In this document: positions 1-11,841 of the stretch, one piece after another
Layout: the number at the start of each line of letters is the position of its first letter
How positions within the stretch are numbered: position 1 is the stretch's first letter
Source of the DNA: Pleurostoma richardsiae
Lineage: Eukaryota; Ascomycota; Sordariomycetes; Calosphaeriales; Pleurostomataceae
DNA: 64,000 nucleotides
Reading direction: 5' to 3'
Assembly: GCA_030052745.1 (NCBI GenBank)
Contig: JANBVO010000035.1
Coordinates: forward strand, 62,001-126,000
The notes under the pieces: generated by a model
The model's database searches: none
What the model saw: the letters and a program-made list of their open reading frames with translations, nothing else
Told to the model about the DNA's origin: nothing
Position numbers and translations under genes: made by a program

Positions 1-476
1 CTCTCGAAGTTCGCCGGTCCCGCCATGAAGTCCTTGAGCTTCGCCTGCTTCTCCTCCGTGTCGGGCGGGAACCACGCCGCCTGGCAGTACTCGCCCTCCG
101 TGAAGTCCGGGACGAGCACGAGCGCCGTGGGCAGGTGCTCGGCGAGCCGGTCCGCGCCCTGCAGGGTCTGCGGCGCGGGGCCGAAGACGTCGTAGATGTC
201 GATTATGGCGGAGGTGGCGTCCTCGGGGCCAGTGATGTCTGAATTGTTCGAATCAGGTTAGTTTGCCTCCGTAGAGGGGATGGGCGGTTCTGGGCCGGAG
301 GGCGCATCTCGGACACAGCAGCTTCCGGGCCAAGGCCGGAGGCGGAGGCGTTTGAGGCCCGGGTCCGATCCTACGCTTCACTTACACGTCTTCAACCCGG
401 CGACCGTGTCCCACCGCCCCTTGGGGGTGTACTCCGCCGAGACGGGGGGAAGCTCCATGCATGCCTTGCTCGCCAT
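1..476 (-). CDS. Dienelactone hydrolase family protein, N-terminal part
   Basis: Two exons are visible, complement(386..476) and complement(1..238). The gene runs off the left edge, so only about 110 N-terminal residues are present. The start is the ATG at 476. The 146-base intron has a GTAAGTG donor, a CTAAC branch site and a TTCAG acceptor, and joining it restores the family hallmark YITGPEDATSA. This is followed by a stretch like IYDVFGPAPQTLQGADRLAE and then VPDFTEGEYCQAAWFPPD, both typical of fungal dienelactone hydrolase-like alpha/beta hydrolases. The catalytic Cys-Asp-His residues would lie further along and cannot be checked here. Such proteins are usually cytosolic; the substrate of this member is unknown. 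No signal peptide is evident. The family call is firm; the exact function is not. Confidence 0.88.
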
Positions 477-1709
477 GGTGTCGATTCGAATCTATGTGCC
501 TTTGTAGTCTTCCCTCTTAGCACTGAAGTGCTTCTTCACTCTACGAGCCTTCAACGAAACCGTGCAAACTCTCTCGAGCTCTTATATCTCGCCGTTGAAT
601 GCCGCTGGCGCAACCGACATGTGCACCGTGAGCCAACTGCCGGGCCGGACTTAACCTGCCATGGCCCTTATGTCCGCGGCAGGAGTCCGCATCTCCTCGT
701 CTGCTGCCGCTTCGGTGCCGAGCATCTACATTGCATATCGTGCGGTATAGTTGGGTAGGTAATAATAGTTTTCTATACTCGAAAGTCAATGATCGACATC
801 GGGCAAGTACCTAGATCTTCGTTTTTGAACTGGGAGGCTTTCTCGCATTCGATATCTGGCTCGCTCTGTCGTCGGACTGCTATGTACAGTACAAGGGGGC
901 AAAATGTTACTACACTTCAACATCTATCACGACAACCCAAGTAAATCCGCCGTCTTGTCAAATTTGCACATCCATATAGACAATTTCCCTTTGCCAGCCG
1001 ACGTATAATCCAACAAGTAGGTGTTTTGCCTCTCCCATGCTTCCCTCCGAGCACTCCTTCGCCGTCGAGATATCGCCAGATCAAGTCTCCCTTCTCATCC
1101 GCCCGTCTGTGGCTCCTCTAACCTCTAGGGGTAAGAAGGACAAAACCAGAGAACAGTGTCGGTCTTCTTGTCTTCCCGCTCCGGCACCACGGCAAGCCCA
1201 GACAACCCACACGAAGGAACCGTATCAGCCCGAAGAGCCATGACAAGCTCGAATGCAGTCTTTTTGCCCGCTATCCACCTCGCTCAGCTCGATGCGCTCG
1301 CTCACTCTAACCAGCCCAGCCCCAGCCCTCTCCTCTAAGTGTCCCGTAACCTTGCCAGATCTTTCCATGTCATGTGGCGCTCTCGCCGTCCCCTTACCGT
1401 CCTGTTTTTCTTTTCATCTTTTGGGCTATCCCCAGATCGCACCGGGCGTCTTTCCCCTCCCAGGAAAGTTCTCAAAAAAGAAGAGAGAGATATAAAGTTC
1501 TCGGGGTATCATGCATCGGAAATGCCTTCCTCTTTTTTGTTTGCTTTCTTTCTTTGTCGCTTTCTCTTTCTGCCTTTGTCACTGTCTTGCACGACTCCAT
1601 AGCTTCCTTGCTACCACATCGCCTTCTTCCTACTCCCAAACTCCTTTCTCAAACTCCTCTCCCTCCATGCTTCCCTCTTGCCCAAACAACACAGACCCGC
1701 TTACTCCTG
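477..1709. other. Intergenic: hydrolase promoter and kinase 3' region
   Basis: No gene is seen. The two flanking genes both read leftwards, so this stretch should hold the promoter of the hydrolase gene and the 3' untranslated region of the kinase gene. Roughly 1380-1700 is strongly pyrimidine-rich on the + strand. Open frames here do not resemble proteins. Confidence 0.6.
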
Positions 1710-4700
1710 CTAGCACTCCCCGTCATCCTCGTCGACGACATTGCACCACGGGTGCTCCAGGACCTGCGTGATGTCAAGCCTCCTGGCCACGTCGCGGTCG
1801 AGCATGCGGCGGATGAGGTCGATGCTCTCGTCGCTGATGGTGTAGGGCACGCGCAGGTCGCGGTCCATGATCTCGTCGATGCTGTAGAAGGGGTTCTCCT
1901 TGTAGATGATGGTGTACAGCAGGATGCCCAGCGCCCACACGTCCTGCTCCTTGCCGCCGTACGGCTTGCCGGCTAGGACCTCGGGAGCGGCGTAATCTAG
2001 ATTGCCAGAGTCAGTAACGTGTATCCCATAGGGTAATGAAGCAGGAAGGGAGAATAGCAAAAGGAGGAAAGCGTACCAATGGTGCCCACAAACACATCAA
2101 AAGGCCCGCTCTTGATGTACGCCGCGCTGCCGAAGTCGATGAGCTTGATGTTCCCCTGGCCGTCCAGGACCACGTTCTCGTCCTTGATGTCGCGGTGCAC
2201 CACGCCCGCCTTGGTGTGCAGGTGGTGTATCGCCCGCGCCACCTGGACGAAGATGCTGCGGCACTCGCGCTCCTCCATGTTGGTCCGCAGCTCGATGTAG
2301 TCGAACAGGTCCATCCCCGGCAGCCCGTGCGGCGGCATCTCGATGTAGTAGTTGACGTCGTCCTCGAAGAAGTCCTCCATCTCCACGATGTTGGGGTGCC
2401 GCAGGTCCTCCCGCCGCAGGTAGTCCAGCACGTGGATCTCCAGCGGCACCGTGCCCAGCCGCCGGTCCCGCGTCCAGGTGTCCACCAGGATTCGCTTCTT
2501 GGTGACGTACTTGAGCACCACCGTCTTGCCGTCCAGCTTGTTCCTGGCAAGCTTGACCTGGCCATAGGCGCCCTGGCCCATCTCCTCCAGGATCACAAAG
2601 TCGTTGATCGTCTTCTTATGCGGCTGCTTCTCGGTCTTCAAGGTAAGTGCTTCCTCTTCGATCGGCTTCTCCTGCGGCTTCTGCGAACCCGTAAAGACAG
2701 CTGCAGCATTCATAGCAACATCTTTGATCTGCTTGGTGAGAGAGGATGTCACTGTGGACTTCCTCTTCGGCTCCTCCGAGTCGGACGCAATTTCCTGCGG
2801 TGTGTGCGCCGTGGTCTGGCCAGGAGATGGTTGATGAAGCGGAGTGACCGTGCCCGACAGCAGGGGGGATGCAGCCCCGAGGTTGTGCCTCGAGGCGTGT
2901 AGATGTCTCGAGTAAGTAACCCACAGCGCGTACACCATCTCGGACTGCGATATCGTGAAACTCTCGTCAGCGCCAGAGGCTGATTCATCTTCGGCTGTCT
3001 CGATGACGGCTTCCTCGTGAAGTTTGGCCTGCTTCTCGCTCTTGACCACCCTCATCTGAATATCGATCTTCAGCTCTGAGCCGTCTCGGTGCCGGGCTGG
3101 CAGGCCTTCCGGGCGCAAGAAGCTTGTGGCAGCGTCGGGCCTCCCTTCCCGCAGGCCCAGGAAGGCGGCGGCCTTGCGGAAGCTGTGCTCGGGGACGACG
3201 ATCCCTTCAACCAGATGGATTCCGTCTTCGTCGGTCAGGATGCGAAGAATCCTTTCGAAGTTGGGCACCAGGGAGCTGATTGACATCCCGTTCGGCGTCT
3301 CGTATCCGAATAGTGCCCCGCAAAAGACGGAGTTGGAGCTCTTGATCTTCAGAGTGTTCATCGACACCACTATTATGCCGGCGATATGAGGGAAGCTGGA
3401 GACTCTGAGCTCCGTCTTGCCCAGAACCTGGTCAACTGTTGCAGGGATATTTATCCTGCCGCTGTTCCGGCAGGTGAAATACCTCCGTTTTGCGAGTTGA
3501 GCGTAGTCAATTTCGCCGTACCTGGGGTCGATCCCTTGCCGCGGGATGCGCGGTATCAGCTTGCCAACATCCATCCCTGGCTTCAGGTCGTCATCCCCCC
3601 AGATAGGGCCAAGAGCGCCGCTAAGCTTCGTGACCAGACCGTCCTCGTCGAGTGTGACATACGCCACATCCTCGTGGATCTCCTCAAGGACCCATATCAA
3701 GCCGACGCGCTTTTCCTTCACCCATAGGCTTGCTGAGCCCGTTGCACCGTTCCTCTTCTGTATAGGCACAACGTCTCCGCACAAAAGAACGCCGCGCGAC
3801 TTGTTGCTCTTGTGGTTTGAATGCCCTCCACCGGTAGGCTTTGGAGGTCGGACATCGCCGCTGTGGAACGTTTCTGGTCGCCTCGCTGTTTGTGTGTTTT
3901 TCCTGGTTTGCGATCTCGAGTTGGGCTTGCTTAACAGCTTTGCTGTGATTCCGCCTGACCGCGAGCCCAGCAGATTCGAAGACACCTTCGGAGGCTTGGG
4001 GGGCTGGTTCTCGGGCTCCGACTCGGGCTCGAACCCGTGTGCGCCTCCGGACTTCAGCTTCCTCTCCAGCCAGGCCCTCCTCTCTTCCTGTACCACCTCC
4101 AGGATACCCATCTTCCTGACCTCGGCTTTCGTCACACCGAACACAAGGCAAGCCAGGTCGTTGGCCGCAATGATCGTCCAGGGAGGCTTGGCTTCGGTGG
4201 TGAAGATGGCCTGCGCCGCCGGAACCCACCGAGCTGAGTGGCCGTGGACGGGAGGGCCTATTGCCGCAGGAGGTGCATTTGCTGAAGAGCTGAAAGACTG
4301 AGACACGGGCGAGACGAGATGATCAGGATATCCTCCTTGTGCGGTGACATAAGGCTGTGCCATGACATCGATAAGCTTCTGCTGCATCGAAGCATGGTTC
4401 GTGTCAGTGAGGGTCCGTTTCAGGGTGCTCCCCGGTCTCGTCGGAGGCGGCGACGTCTTCTGGGTCGTTCCGCTCTCGTTTGTCGGTGTCCGCGAGGAAC
4501 TCTCTGAGTCGGTTTCTCCGGTCGGAAGCGACAACGACAATTTCGGTCGCGGTTCCTCCTGCTGCGCCTCTTCCTCCTTTATAGACTCAGGTAGCTCGGA
4601 TCGGCGCGTCGTAGTTGGAGACAAGGGCATGTCGAAAGACTCCGGGCTCGTCGTCCGAGGGATGAAGTGTTTCTCAATAAAGTGTTTCTCGAAAATATTG

Positions 4701-5463
4701 TCTCCCGACACGTCCGCTGGCCCCGTCAGGGGTGCTGGCGGGATGCTTGGGTCTCCATTTGGAAGGTTCGGGCTGCTAACCAACTGTGCCTTCGCGAGTA
4801 GATTGAGCATGTTCTGCGTCTCGACGTCTCCGGTCAACCTAGCATGGGCACTAGCGATCGCGGCGTTCGAAGTCGCGGACCATGCCATCCGATCCTTCAT
4901 GAACTCGAGACCCCGCTTCAGCGCTGTCTGCCGGTTGTGGAGGAGGTCCTCTGACTGATGGGCGAAGGAGAAGGAGTGTAGAGACTCGGAGGGAAATCGG
5001 GACAGGTCTTCGGTGAAGGTCGGGGAAGACGGCCCCGGCGACCCGTAACCCGCGTTCACCAGCATTGTCATGGATGTGGAGCGTGAGAGGCCTAGCGAAG
5101 GGCTTCGGGAGGGAGGATTTGATGTTCGGATGGGATGCTGCTGCCGTATGCGTCTGAGGCCGGACAGACCAAGGCCATGGTCGTGGTCCGTCATGAGAGG
5201 AGCCCTATAAGCACAACGTGTCAGTCAGCCAAGCCGTGCCCTACACGCAAGAAGAAGGCAGTGTGATCGAGAGGCCCAAGGTGGTGGAGGTGTGGGAGGC
5301 CAGGACAATCACCGGACCCGCGGGGGACTGACCTAGTGATCGAATCATAGTCTGCGGCTGCCGCTCCGGCGTCGAAAGAGAAGCGTATTCGTGCCTTTTC
5401 TGAAGTATCTGGTGCTGCGGCGAGGTTTCCTGTGCTTCGGTTCTTCGGTAGGTGTAAAGGCAA
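1710..5463 (-). CDS. PSK1: PAS-domain serine/threonine kinase (PASK/Psk1 family)
   Basis: Three exons, complement(5333..5463), complement(2077..5204) and complement(1710..1996), give 1181 residues. The short first exon (starts MPLHLPKNRSTG) joins in frame through a GTCAGT donor and TATAG acceptor. Without it, translation could start only at the ATG at 5194 (residue 48). The last intron (80 bases) splits the activation segment and restores TIDYAAPEV. A PAS domain lies near residues 375-440. The kinase domain (about 911-1167) has the glycine loop GQGAYGQV, an ATP-binding Lys in VVLKYV, HRDIKDEN, DFGSA and an APE motif. In yeast and animals PAS kinases sense nutrient state and phosphorylate sugar-metabolism targets such as UDP-glucose pyrophosphorylase and glycogen synthase; that role is inferred here. 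The long Ser/Thr/Pro-rich N-terminal region looks disordered. Confidence 0.93.
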
Positions 5464-6712
5464 GGGCGGCGAGAGTTCGCCTCGGCTTCGTTCCGTGTGG
5501 TTCTCGACGCCTAGAGCAGCGAGAAGAAGATATTATCAGCGCTGGAGCTCCCAGGAGGAGGGGGAACGTGGTCTAAAGAGGATTGATGGGCCTGCTCACC
5601 ATTTTCCAAGTGTTTTTCCCCATATATATGGAGCATTATTGTAATCCGAGATATCCAGCTCCGGGGTTATTGTGTAGAATATCAAGTATAAGCCTCGCAG
5701 CGAAGGCTTTGTGGTGAATGGCCCCGGGACAAGCGGGGTACACAGAGGTGCTGCCGCTCTGAACAACACAGGCGAGTAAGACGCAGGAAAGGTCAAGAAA
5801 TAGCACAAGGCTCCAAATGCGATGTGGTGGGTGTCACCGGGAGACTTGGATGGTAATGGCCAAGCTGGGTCTGGCCAGCAGTGCTGGGGGGGAGGCGGAT
5901 GGCCTGTATCGAGGTGCTGAAGGTGAAGTCTACTTGTATGGGGAACCCGGAGGGAGGCAGACAGGTACCGTCCGGGGTTCGCGAGGGGCCGGTCGTTGTT
6001 TGGGGAGTTAAAGCGGCAGCCCTAGAGGAGAGTTCGCTGGTTCTGCGGTGCTGTTTTGCCAAAAGTCTCGCGATCTCGCCGTGGGCGAGTTGTGGGTGAT
6101 TCTGCCGCGTTTGACGGTGGGGGGCAATGGTTGACAGAGGTGGCGCAACAGGGCGACAAGCCAATGTCCTGGCGGAATTGAAGGGATGCAGAGCAGAGAT
6201 CCTCCGATCGCTCGAATCTGCTGATGCTCGACACCGCAAGATCCCGCAGGCTATACCGACAAGGCAGTAGGCAGGGCGGCTCGCCGGGCAAGATGTTTTG
6301 TTCAGGCCAATCCAATTCTTTGTTTTGGCAGATTCGGCGTGCGAGTGGGATGATTCAATGATCAAGCGAAGGGAAGCAGAAGAATAGAGGGAGAGACCCT
6401 GCCTCTTGGCCCGTCGACTGTTTTTGCAATGATCTACACTTGTCTCCCAGCTAGCGGAGTAGCTCGCGGGCGTACTCAGTAGTGCGTGGTGCTGATCTAA
6501 GTGTTATGACTGATGAATCCTTGGTTCCAACAAACAATGGCCTCCGCGTTATTAATACCAGATCGATCCAGACCGGATCCGACAGACAAGACGGGGAGCC
6601 CTCGCCGTTCCTCCCTCTCTTGTCTCCCTGGCTGCCAGCCAGTATTTGCCGCGCTGCCGCGCTGCTTGACGTGTCTGTCTTGCTTGTACAGAGAAGAGAA
6701 TACGGTTCGAGA

Positions 6713-6740
6713 GACCACCACTACCACCACCACCGCCACC
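6713..6740. repeat. Imperfect (ACC)n trinucleotide microsatellite
   Basis: A run of ACC/CCA triplets interrupted by a CTA and a CCG. It lies in non-coding DNA. It is short and of no evident function. Confidence 0.7.
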
Positions 6741-7021
6741 CAGACAGCCCTGTCAAGAGACAGCGCCGAGCCGCAATGCCATGTCATCCACCCACGCACG
6801 CACACAGGACTCGTGGCAGGGCGAGGGCGAGCCCAGGCCCCAGGTCATAGGCCACAGGCCGCAGACAGGCCAGCCAGGGCTCGCTCGGGCTCGTCTCGGG
6901 CCCCGTTGGCGTTTTGAGTTCGCACCGCGCAACGGTTGAAGCCTAACGGCTCGTTACTTCCGGCGACACGTTTTTGACACCAAGTGCCAGAATGTGGGGA
7001 GACTTGCGACACCCGGCACAC

Positions 7022-7040
7022 ACTCCGCGACTCGCGGAGT
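7022..7040. repeat. Perfect 19-base palindrome (9-base arms, 1-base centre)
   Basis: The left arm ACTCCGCGA and right arm TCGCGGAGT are exact reverse complements around a single C. The arms are GC-rich, so the site could be a two-fold binding site for a dimeric regulator or could form a hairpin. No gene boundary lies within 1 kb, so its role is unknown. Confidence 0.75.
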
Positions 7041-8548
7041 CGGCGTCGCAAAAAGTCTTCTGGCGCACGTGAAGAGAGGCCCGACTGGAGTGACAGCCGA
7101 CATTGCGTCAGGTCGCCTGTCGGAATCGCGGCCATCGGCTCAAATGGATGCCATCGCACCCAACTACCGGGTATCCTGGCAAAGGTACAGCACGTACCTA
7201 CCACCCTTAGATAAGCCGACCATTCGGATACGGTGGAAGTCATGTCCGCGTAAACTACCTTACCTTAGATACCTCCCTAGGTACCGACTCCGTACACGTA
7301 TAGGTAAACTGATGTCGGCCAGGCGGTCGATGTCTAGAGTCTTGGCAGGATGCGCGCGAAATCCGGCAGGAGATCTGCGCGACTAATCTAAAAGGCATTT
7401 CCTCTTTCCACAGTGCCTCGAGCATTTTTTTGAGGACCAAATATGCTCATTGATTCAGCGGGTAGGCATGGCTGAATACATGGCTGGCGACAGCTGGTTT
7501 CTATGTAGCTGAATTAAGTACATGACTTGGGCGGTGCGGCACCCCTCTAGTACTTTAGCCCTCCAACGTTACGCCTGCGGCTTGGTATTTCGAGAATCAT
7601 TGCTCGATGACCGATGCTCTCGCATGTCATGATCCTGGCCGTTGATTTCGACAATATGACTTCTCGTGTGGACTTGTGTCGATCGCGAGGTAGACTTGGC
7701 GGCGATGGTCCAACGACCGAGCCTGGATGGCCTCGGTGCCGCGATTGGGGACAAAGCATTCGGTAGTGACGGGCTTCCAGTAAATGTCGTTTTGACAGAC
7801 TCAGCGTCCGAAACTGGTTGTACTACAGGTTGTGCCTGATGCCGGTGATGCGTCGGGCGACTAATAGCGAGTGATATGGTCAAAGATGCGGCAACTGGCC
7901 CTCGTCGGGCAAAACTAACTGCAAAGGTCGGCTCTCTATGGCGCCATGAAGATCGGCAGATTCAAGAAGGCTCAGAGATGTATCCCTCGCTCACACCTGT
8001 TGCTAGCAACATGAGGTATTCATAGCTGACTTGTTGACGGAGGTGCTTGACTCTCTTGTTGTGGTTCTAAGGTATTCATGATTAGTTATGTACAGCGACT
8101 CCCGGTGCCGAACTCACCAATCAGTGTGATGTCATAGGAGCCCAAGAACAGGAGCCCAAGAATGGAAACTTTTGACTCCAGAGTGTCCGTTATCCCTTGA
8201 AAGCTGATGATGGTTGCAGGCGCGACTTGTAACTGCGGATTGGTAGGGGAATCTCTGCGCAGGAGTGATCTTCCTGTCGGTGTCGTCTGTCTGTGGTCGA
8301 ATATGGATATCGGGCTGATTATAGCGATATCCCGACTCCGGCAGTAGCAAGGCGATTTGGATTAGGGGGGATGGTAGTTGTCGTCGGTCTTGTTCTTCGG
8401 CGTGTGTGTGTGCATGTAACTGTTCCTTCTTGACCGATTTCAGTAACTACACTCATCCACGACAGTGACGTTAAAAGCCTCAGATGAGAAAAGAATATTG
8501 GGCGATCAGGGGGTAATGATGGGATAACAGGGTGAGGGTGAGAATGCC

Positions 8549-9476
8549 TTAATGACATCCCTCCGCCGCTCTCTCCACCGCCGTCACAGCCTCCATCGCC
8601 CACGCTCCCCTATCCTCCATCAGGCCCTCCAGCTCCAGCGCCACCGGCCAGTTCTCGACCATCTGGGCCACCTGGTACAGGCCGGCTACAACCCCGATCA
8701 GGCCTCGGGTGAGACCCTCCCGGAGCCAGTCCCACGCCGCGTCCAAACCAGACGTCGGCACGCCAGCGGCCCACTAAGCACGTCGTGCCAACACGAACAG
8801 AAACAGAGTAGCCCAGAGAACGATGGGCAAGAGACATGCGTAGGTCAATGAGGCTAGAAAACTTTGAGTTCTTGCCGTGTCTATATTTGAAGGTTTGGTT
8901 AGCTAGGCGACTATCCCCCTCGGAAAACAGGAAGGATAGGACACCAGAAAAGGGAAAGACTGTTGTAAAATAAGATAATGGAAGACCTGGGGGTTTGTGC
9001 CACTCGGACAGCAGGGTAATCGCAAAGGGGTGCCGGCATCAGGGGGTGATGGTGTGTATGAGTGTTAGTGAGGTTGTTCAGATGCGGAGAGACACTTGGC
9101 ACTCCTGAGCTCTTCCAAGGGGTCCCGGTATCAAGGACTTTGGTTTGAATCTAGAGTGTTCTTCTGTTAGGAGCCAAGATCGTCGATGACACCAGTAGAG
9201 ATGTGCAATGCGTTAAGGCACGAATGAGAGGTAAAAAGGACTTGGCTAACATGTACGCCACGCCATTGTTGATCCTGAAGAAGAGGAGGAGGAGGAGGAG
9301 GAGGAGGAGAAGAAGAAGAAGATTGAGAGACACAGCTCTCCGGGGGGTTATCTAAAGTCCTGGAGCAAGAGCATCCGAAGATTGTTTACCTTGCTCTGGT
9401 GGTAGCCCGTCTGACCTGCGCTCCTGCCCCGGCTTATACGATTGAACCACTTGTAACTTGAGAGCAGTGACCTCAT
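8549..9476 (-). pseudogene. Candidate small membrane-protein gene or its remains
   Basis: Coding-like pieces with good splice signals lie in order on the minus strand. A first exon (complement 9390..9476) reads MRSLLSSYKWFNRISRGRS and ends at a GTAAAC donor. A 115-base intron ends with a (CTT)n(CTC)n tract and a CAG acceptor (next exon from 9274). A later exon begins at 8880 after a textbook GCTAACC...ATATAG end. It encodes a hydrophobic helix (about residues LLPIVLWATLFLFVLA), then meets an in-frame TAG at 8774-8776. Beyond the TAG the same frame stays open to 8549 with a plausible amphipathic sequence (GLIGVVAGLYQVAQMVENW). I could not find a donor for the middle exon that makes a clean joined frame. 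It may be a short real gene ending at the TAG, a decayed gene, or partly chance. The family is not recognised. Confidence 0.3.
9278..9322. repeat. (GAG)n/(GAA)n microsatellite
   Basis: About 45 bases of GAG and GAA triplets on the + strand. On the minus strand this is an uninterrupted pyrimidine tract that sits directly before a CAG that would serve as the acceptor of the candidate gene at 8549-9476. Confidence 0.85.
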
Positions 9477-9745
9477 CTCCCCTACTAAGGCGCAAGTAGC
9501 GACTCACTCATCAAGTCACGGAGGACTGGCAGGAACTATTGGGATCTGTTGGTATTGCAGGAGACCATACTGGATGCATAGGAGCAGAGAGGGAAACCGC
9601 GGGATTTTACGGTATGCAGGTGCTGATTACTGTCAAACCTTTCTAGAAATTGTGAGGCAGTAGAGTCCATAAACATCTGAGGAAATACAGATTTAAAAGC
9701 AGGTACTTCAGGCTCTAGCTAGCACGGTGAAAGAAACCACTCCTC

Positions 9746-11841
9746 TCAAGCCGTCTCGACCTTGTCCTTCCTAAGCGTACCATCCTCCGATTTGTCGTCG
9801 CAAACCCGCTGCCCTTCAATCACCTGGAGGTCCACCACGCCAGGGGACGTGGACGAGGCATGACTCAATAGTGATCGTACAATAAGTAGTAAATACGCTC
9901 TCCATCTTCTTACTGCCTCGCTGCCACAGCGTCGTGCACTCTGGAAATCCATTCTCATACTGCTGCTCAAAATCGGGCTTGGGGATTGAGCTGACGGAGG
10001 ACGCATAAATGACGACGCTGCATTGCGTCGCCAGCTGCTGGGCCTTTGCAGTCATCATTCGCCTTGCGTGGATGTCCTTGACATATCTTGAAATCAGCCA
10101 TTGACGTCGACAGAAAGCTCCCGCAGAAGCCTATCGGCCCCTCTCGATGGGATCTGGCGCACCGTCTCCGGTAGGATGCCAGTGTACCCTGTCACGCCTG
10201 TACTACATTGTTGCTCAGTGACTTGTGCGGTGCGTGTCGTAGTAACACAGCATGAGCACGACATCCGCCGGATCGGCCATCGCTTTCCTTGCCCCTACGC
10301 GCATAGCAACGTATTTCCACTCGCTTCCAGTGTAGAGGTGTGAGAGCCTGCAGAGTCCAACAAACTCAGTGACATAACGGCAGAAGTGAAGCATGTTGTA
10401 GTCAGGGCTAGAAATGGGCCAGAGGGCCAGGGTCTTGACGCTATAGTCAATAGAGAGAAGCTGTCCCACCAGAATCTCGATACGATGAGAAAAGCTAATG
10501 TATCCGATCTTGGGTAATCTGAAGACGTCAGTCTTTTTCGTCGCAGGGCGCGGCACACCGCTGCACCCCTGGTCAGAGATTTTGGCAGCAAGAGCTCGGA
10601 GAGCTGGCTTGACGAGGCAGCTGTGCAAGCTTACACCCATCGTCTGGGGGGGATTGTCCAGCGACGTGCTTCGTTGGCTGCCAATTCACCCTCTTGGCTG
10701 AGTTACTGCTCCTGTCCATCTAAGATTAGCTGGGAGTTGCTTGGCCATAGCAAACTCGGGCCTTTCTGGACGGATGGCACAGGCGTTGATGCGCTTATCC
10801 TAGCGGGAGAGGCAAAGCTGGCCCAAACGCCGGATCTCGATCTCGTCCTTTCCGTTGGGCATCGGTGCCTTGTCTGTCATGAGAGGGACGACGAAGGTCA
10901 TTGGATACGATGGCACCATCAAGCTCCTAAGACTTCCTTGGATGGTAATCTTTGTCGGTGTTGACGGACTCTCTATGTTACAGGTCACCGTCCGCGCAGC
11001 TGGCACGATACTGCTCCCAGCTGCGAATACGTAGGTTAGCCGTGGACCTATGTACGTGAATTTGCCAGGCGAGGTTGGAGACAGACACGATAGTTTACGT
11101 ACCACCCCGGGGAGCAGAGCCAAGTTACAAAGACTGACCGTCGACCACACCGGTATACCATATGCACCATGGTTAGTACCAAGGCAAAAAGCCGTAAACA
11201 AAGGCAATGAGTTTCACGATGCCTTGGTTATGGTGTGAGTCCTCATGTAAACAGTGAAACAAATCCTTAAGCAAGGCTGAAGGAAGCCTTTACCGGCCTT
11301 ACCACTCGTCGTCCTGGCATAAGTTAACGGGAGTCCACCAATACTACGCCCAACGGGTTAGGGCTTCTGAATCCTTGGCAACGTAGACTCTTCTTTCGGG
11401 GTTTCTCCGTGTTAGACGTTGATAACGACGGTAGACAGCGGAGAACCCGGCCATACAGCAATCGGCACCGTCCAGCACACGGGTCTTCGGTGCCGGACCA
11501 GGATTCGCTGTCCCCAGCTCCGCGCCTGGGATGCGGGGGAAATTACGGTGCAGGGTGCACAGACTGCCGCCGGATGACATTCGCCCTCTTCCGGCTAGAG
11601 ATCTCCAACGCGGGCATCTTGTGACCCCATCAGGACTCGAAACTCCAAGCTGGAAGGCATCCTGTCTTTCGTGCTCGAGTATACCAATAAGCCGGATCCG
11701 CCTGTGCCTCGAAGTCAGATATGGATGTCCTGTGGCCTGTCTCAGATCCTTATCTCGGGCGGAATCGAGCGTCAGCAGGGTTGCGCCAAGCCTGACGGCT
11801 TCCAGCATGAGCCAGGTCAGGAGGACGGCAACTGCTGTCAT
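9746..11841 (-). pseudogene. Cluster of coding-like fragments, probably a decayed multi-exon gene
   Basis: Several minus-strand stretches look protein-coding but do not join cleanly. In order these are: about 11841-11640 (LLTWLMLEAVRLGATLLTL, helix-like), about 11270-11175 (GIVKLIAFVYGFLPW), about 11100-10800 (FTYIGPRLTYVFAAGSS), about 10540-10215 (LLSIDYSVKTLALWPISSP, then FCRYVTEFVGLCRLSHLYTG), about 10180-10100 (TGVTGYTGILPETVRQIP), about 10080-9910 (IYASSVSSIPKPDFEQQY), and a tail ending at a TGA at 9746-9748. Stops and frame changes fall between pieces, and most junctions lack a credible GT...AG pair of usable length. I do not recognise the family. The picture fits one old gene decaying in place, or a multi-exon gene whose structure I could not solve. 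Some fragments may be chance. Confidence 0.35.

Larger units (their letters stand above)
5464..8548. other. Gene-poor intergenic DNA upstream of the PAS kinase
   Basis: No convincing gene is seen in about 3.1 kb. It should hold the kinase promoter and 5' leader. Visible landmarks are a short ACC-type trinucleotide run near 6713-6740, a perfect 19-base palindrome at 7022-7040 and TACCT/AGGTA-type short motifs around 7255-7300. The longest open frames (for example about 190 codons on the minus strand at 5793-6365) have no recognisable composition or motifs. Confidence 0.5.

Noticed and set aside
1374-1976. 200-codon + strand frame overlapping the kinase 3' end
   Set aside because: Its second half is the complement of the kinase domain and its first half is pyrimidine-rich DNA giving runs of Phe, Leu and Ser.
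5793-6365. 190-codon minus-strand frame upstream of the PAS kinase
   Set aside because: It lacks motifs and splice logic; it more likely lies in promoter or leader DNA.
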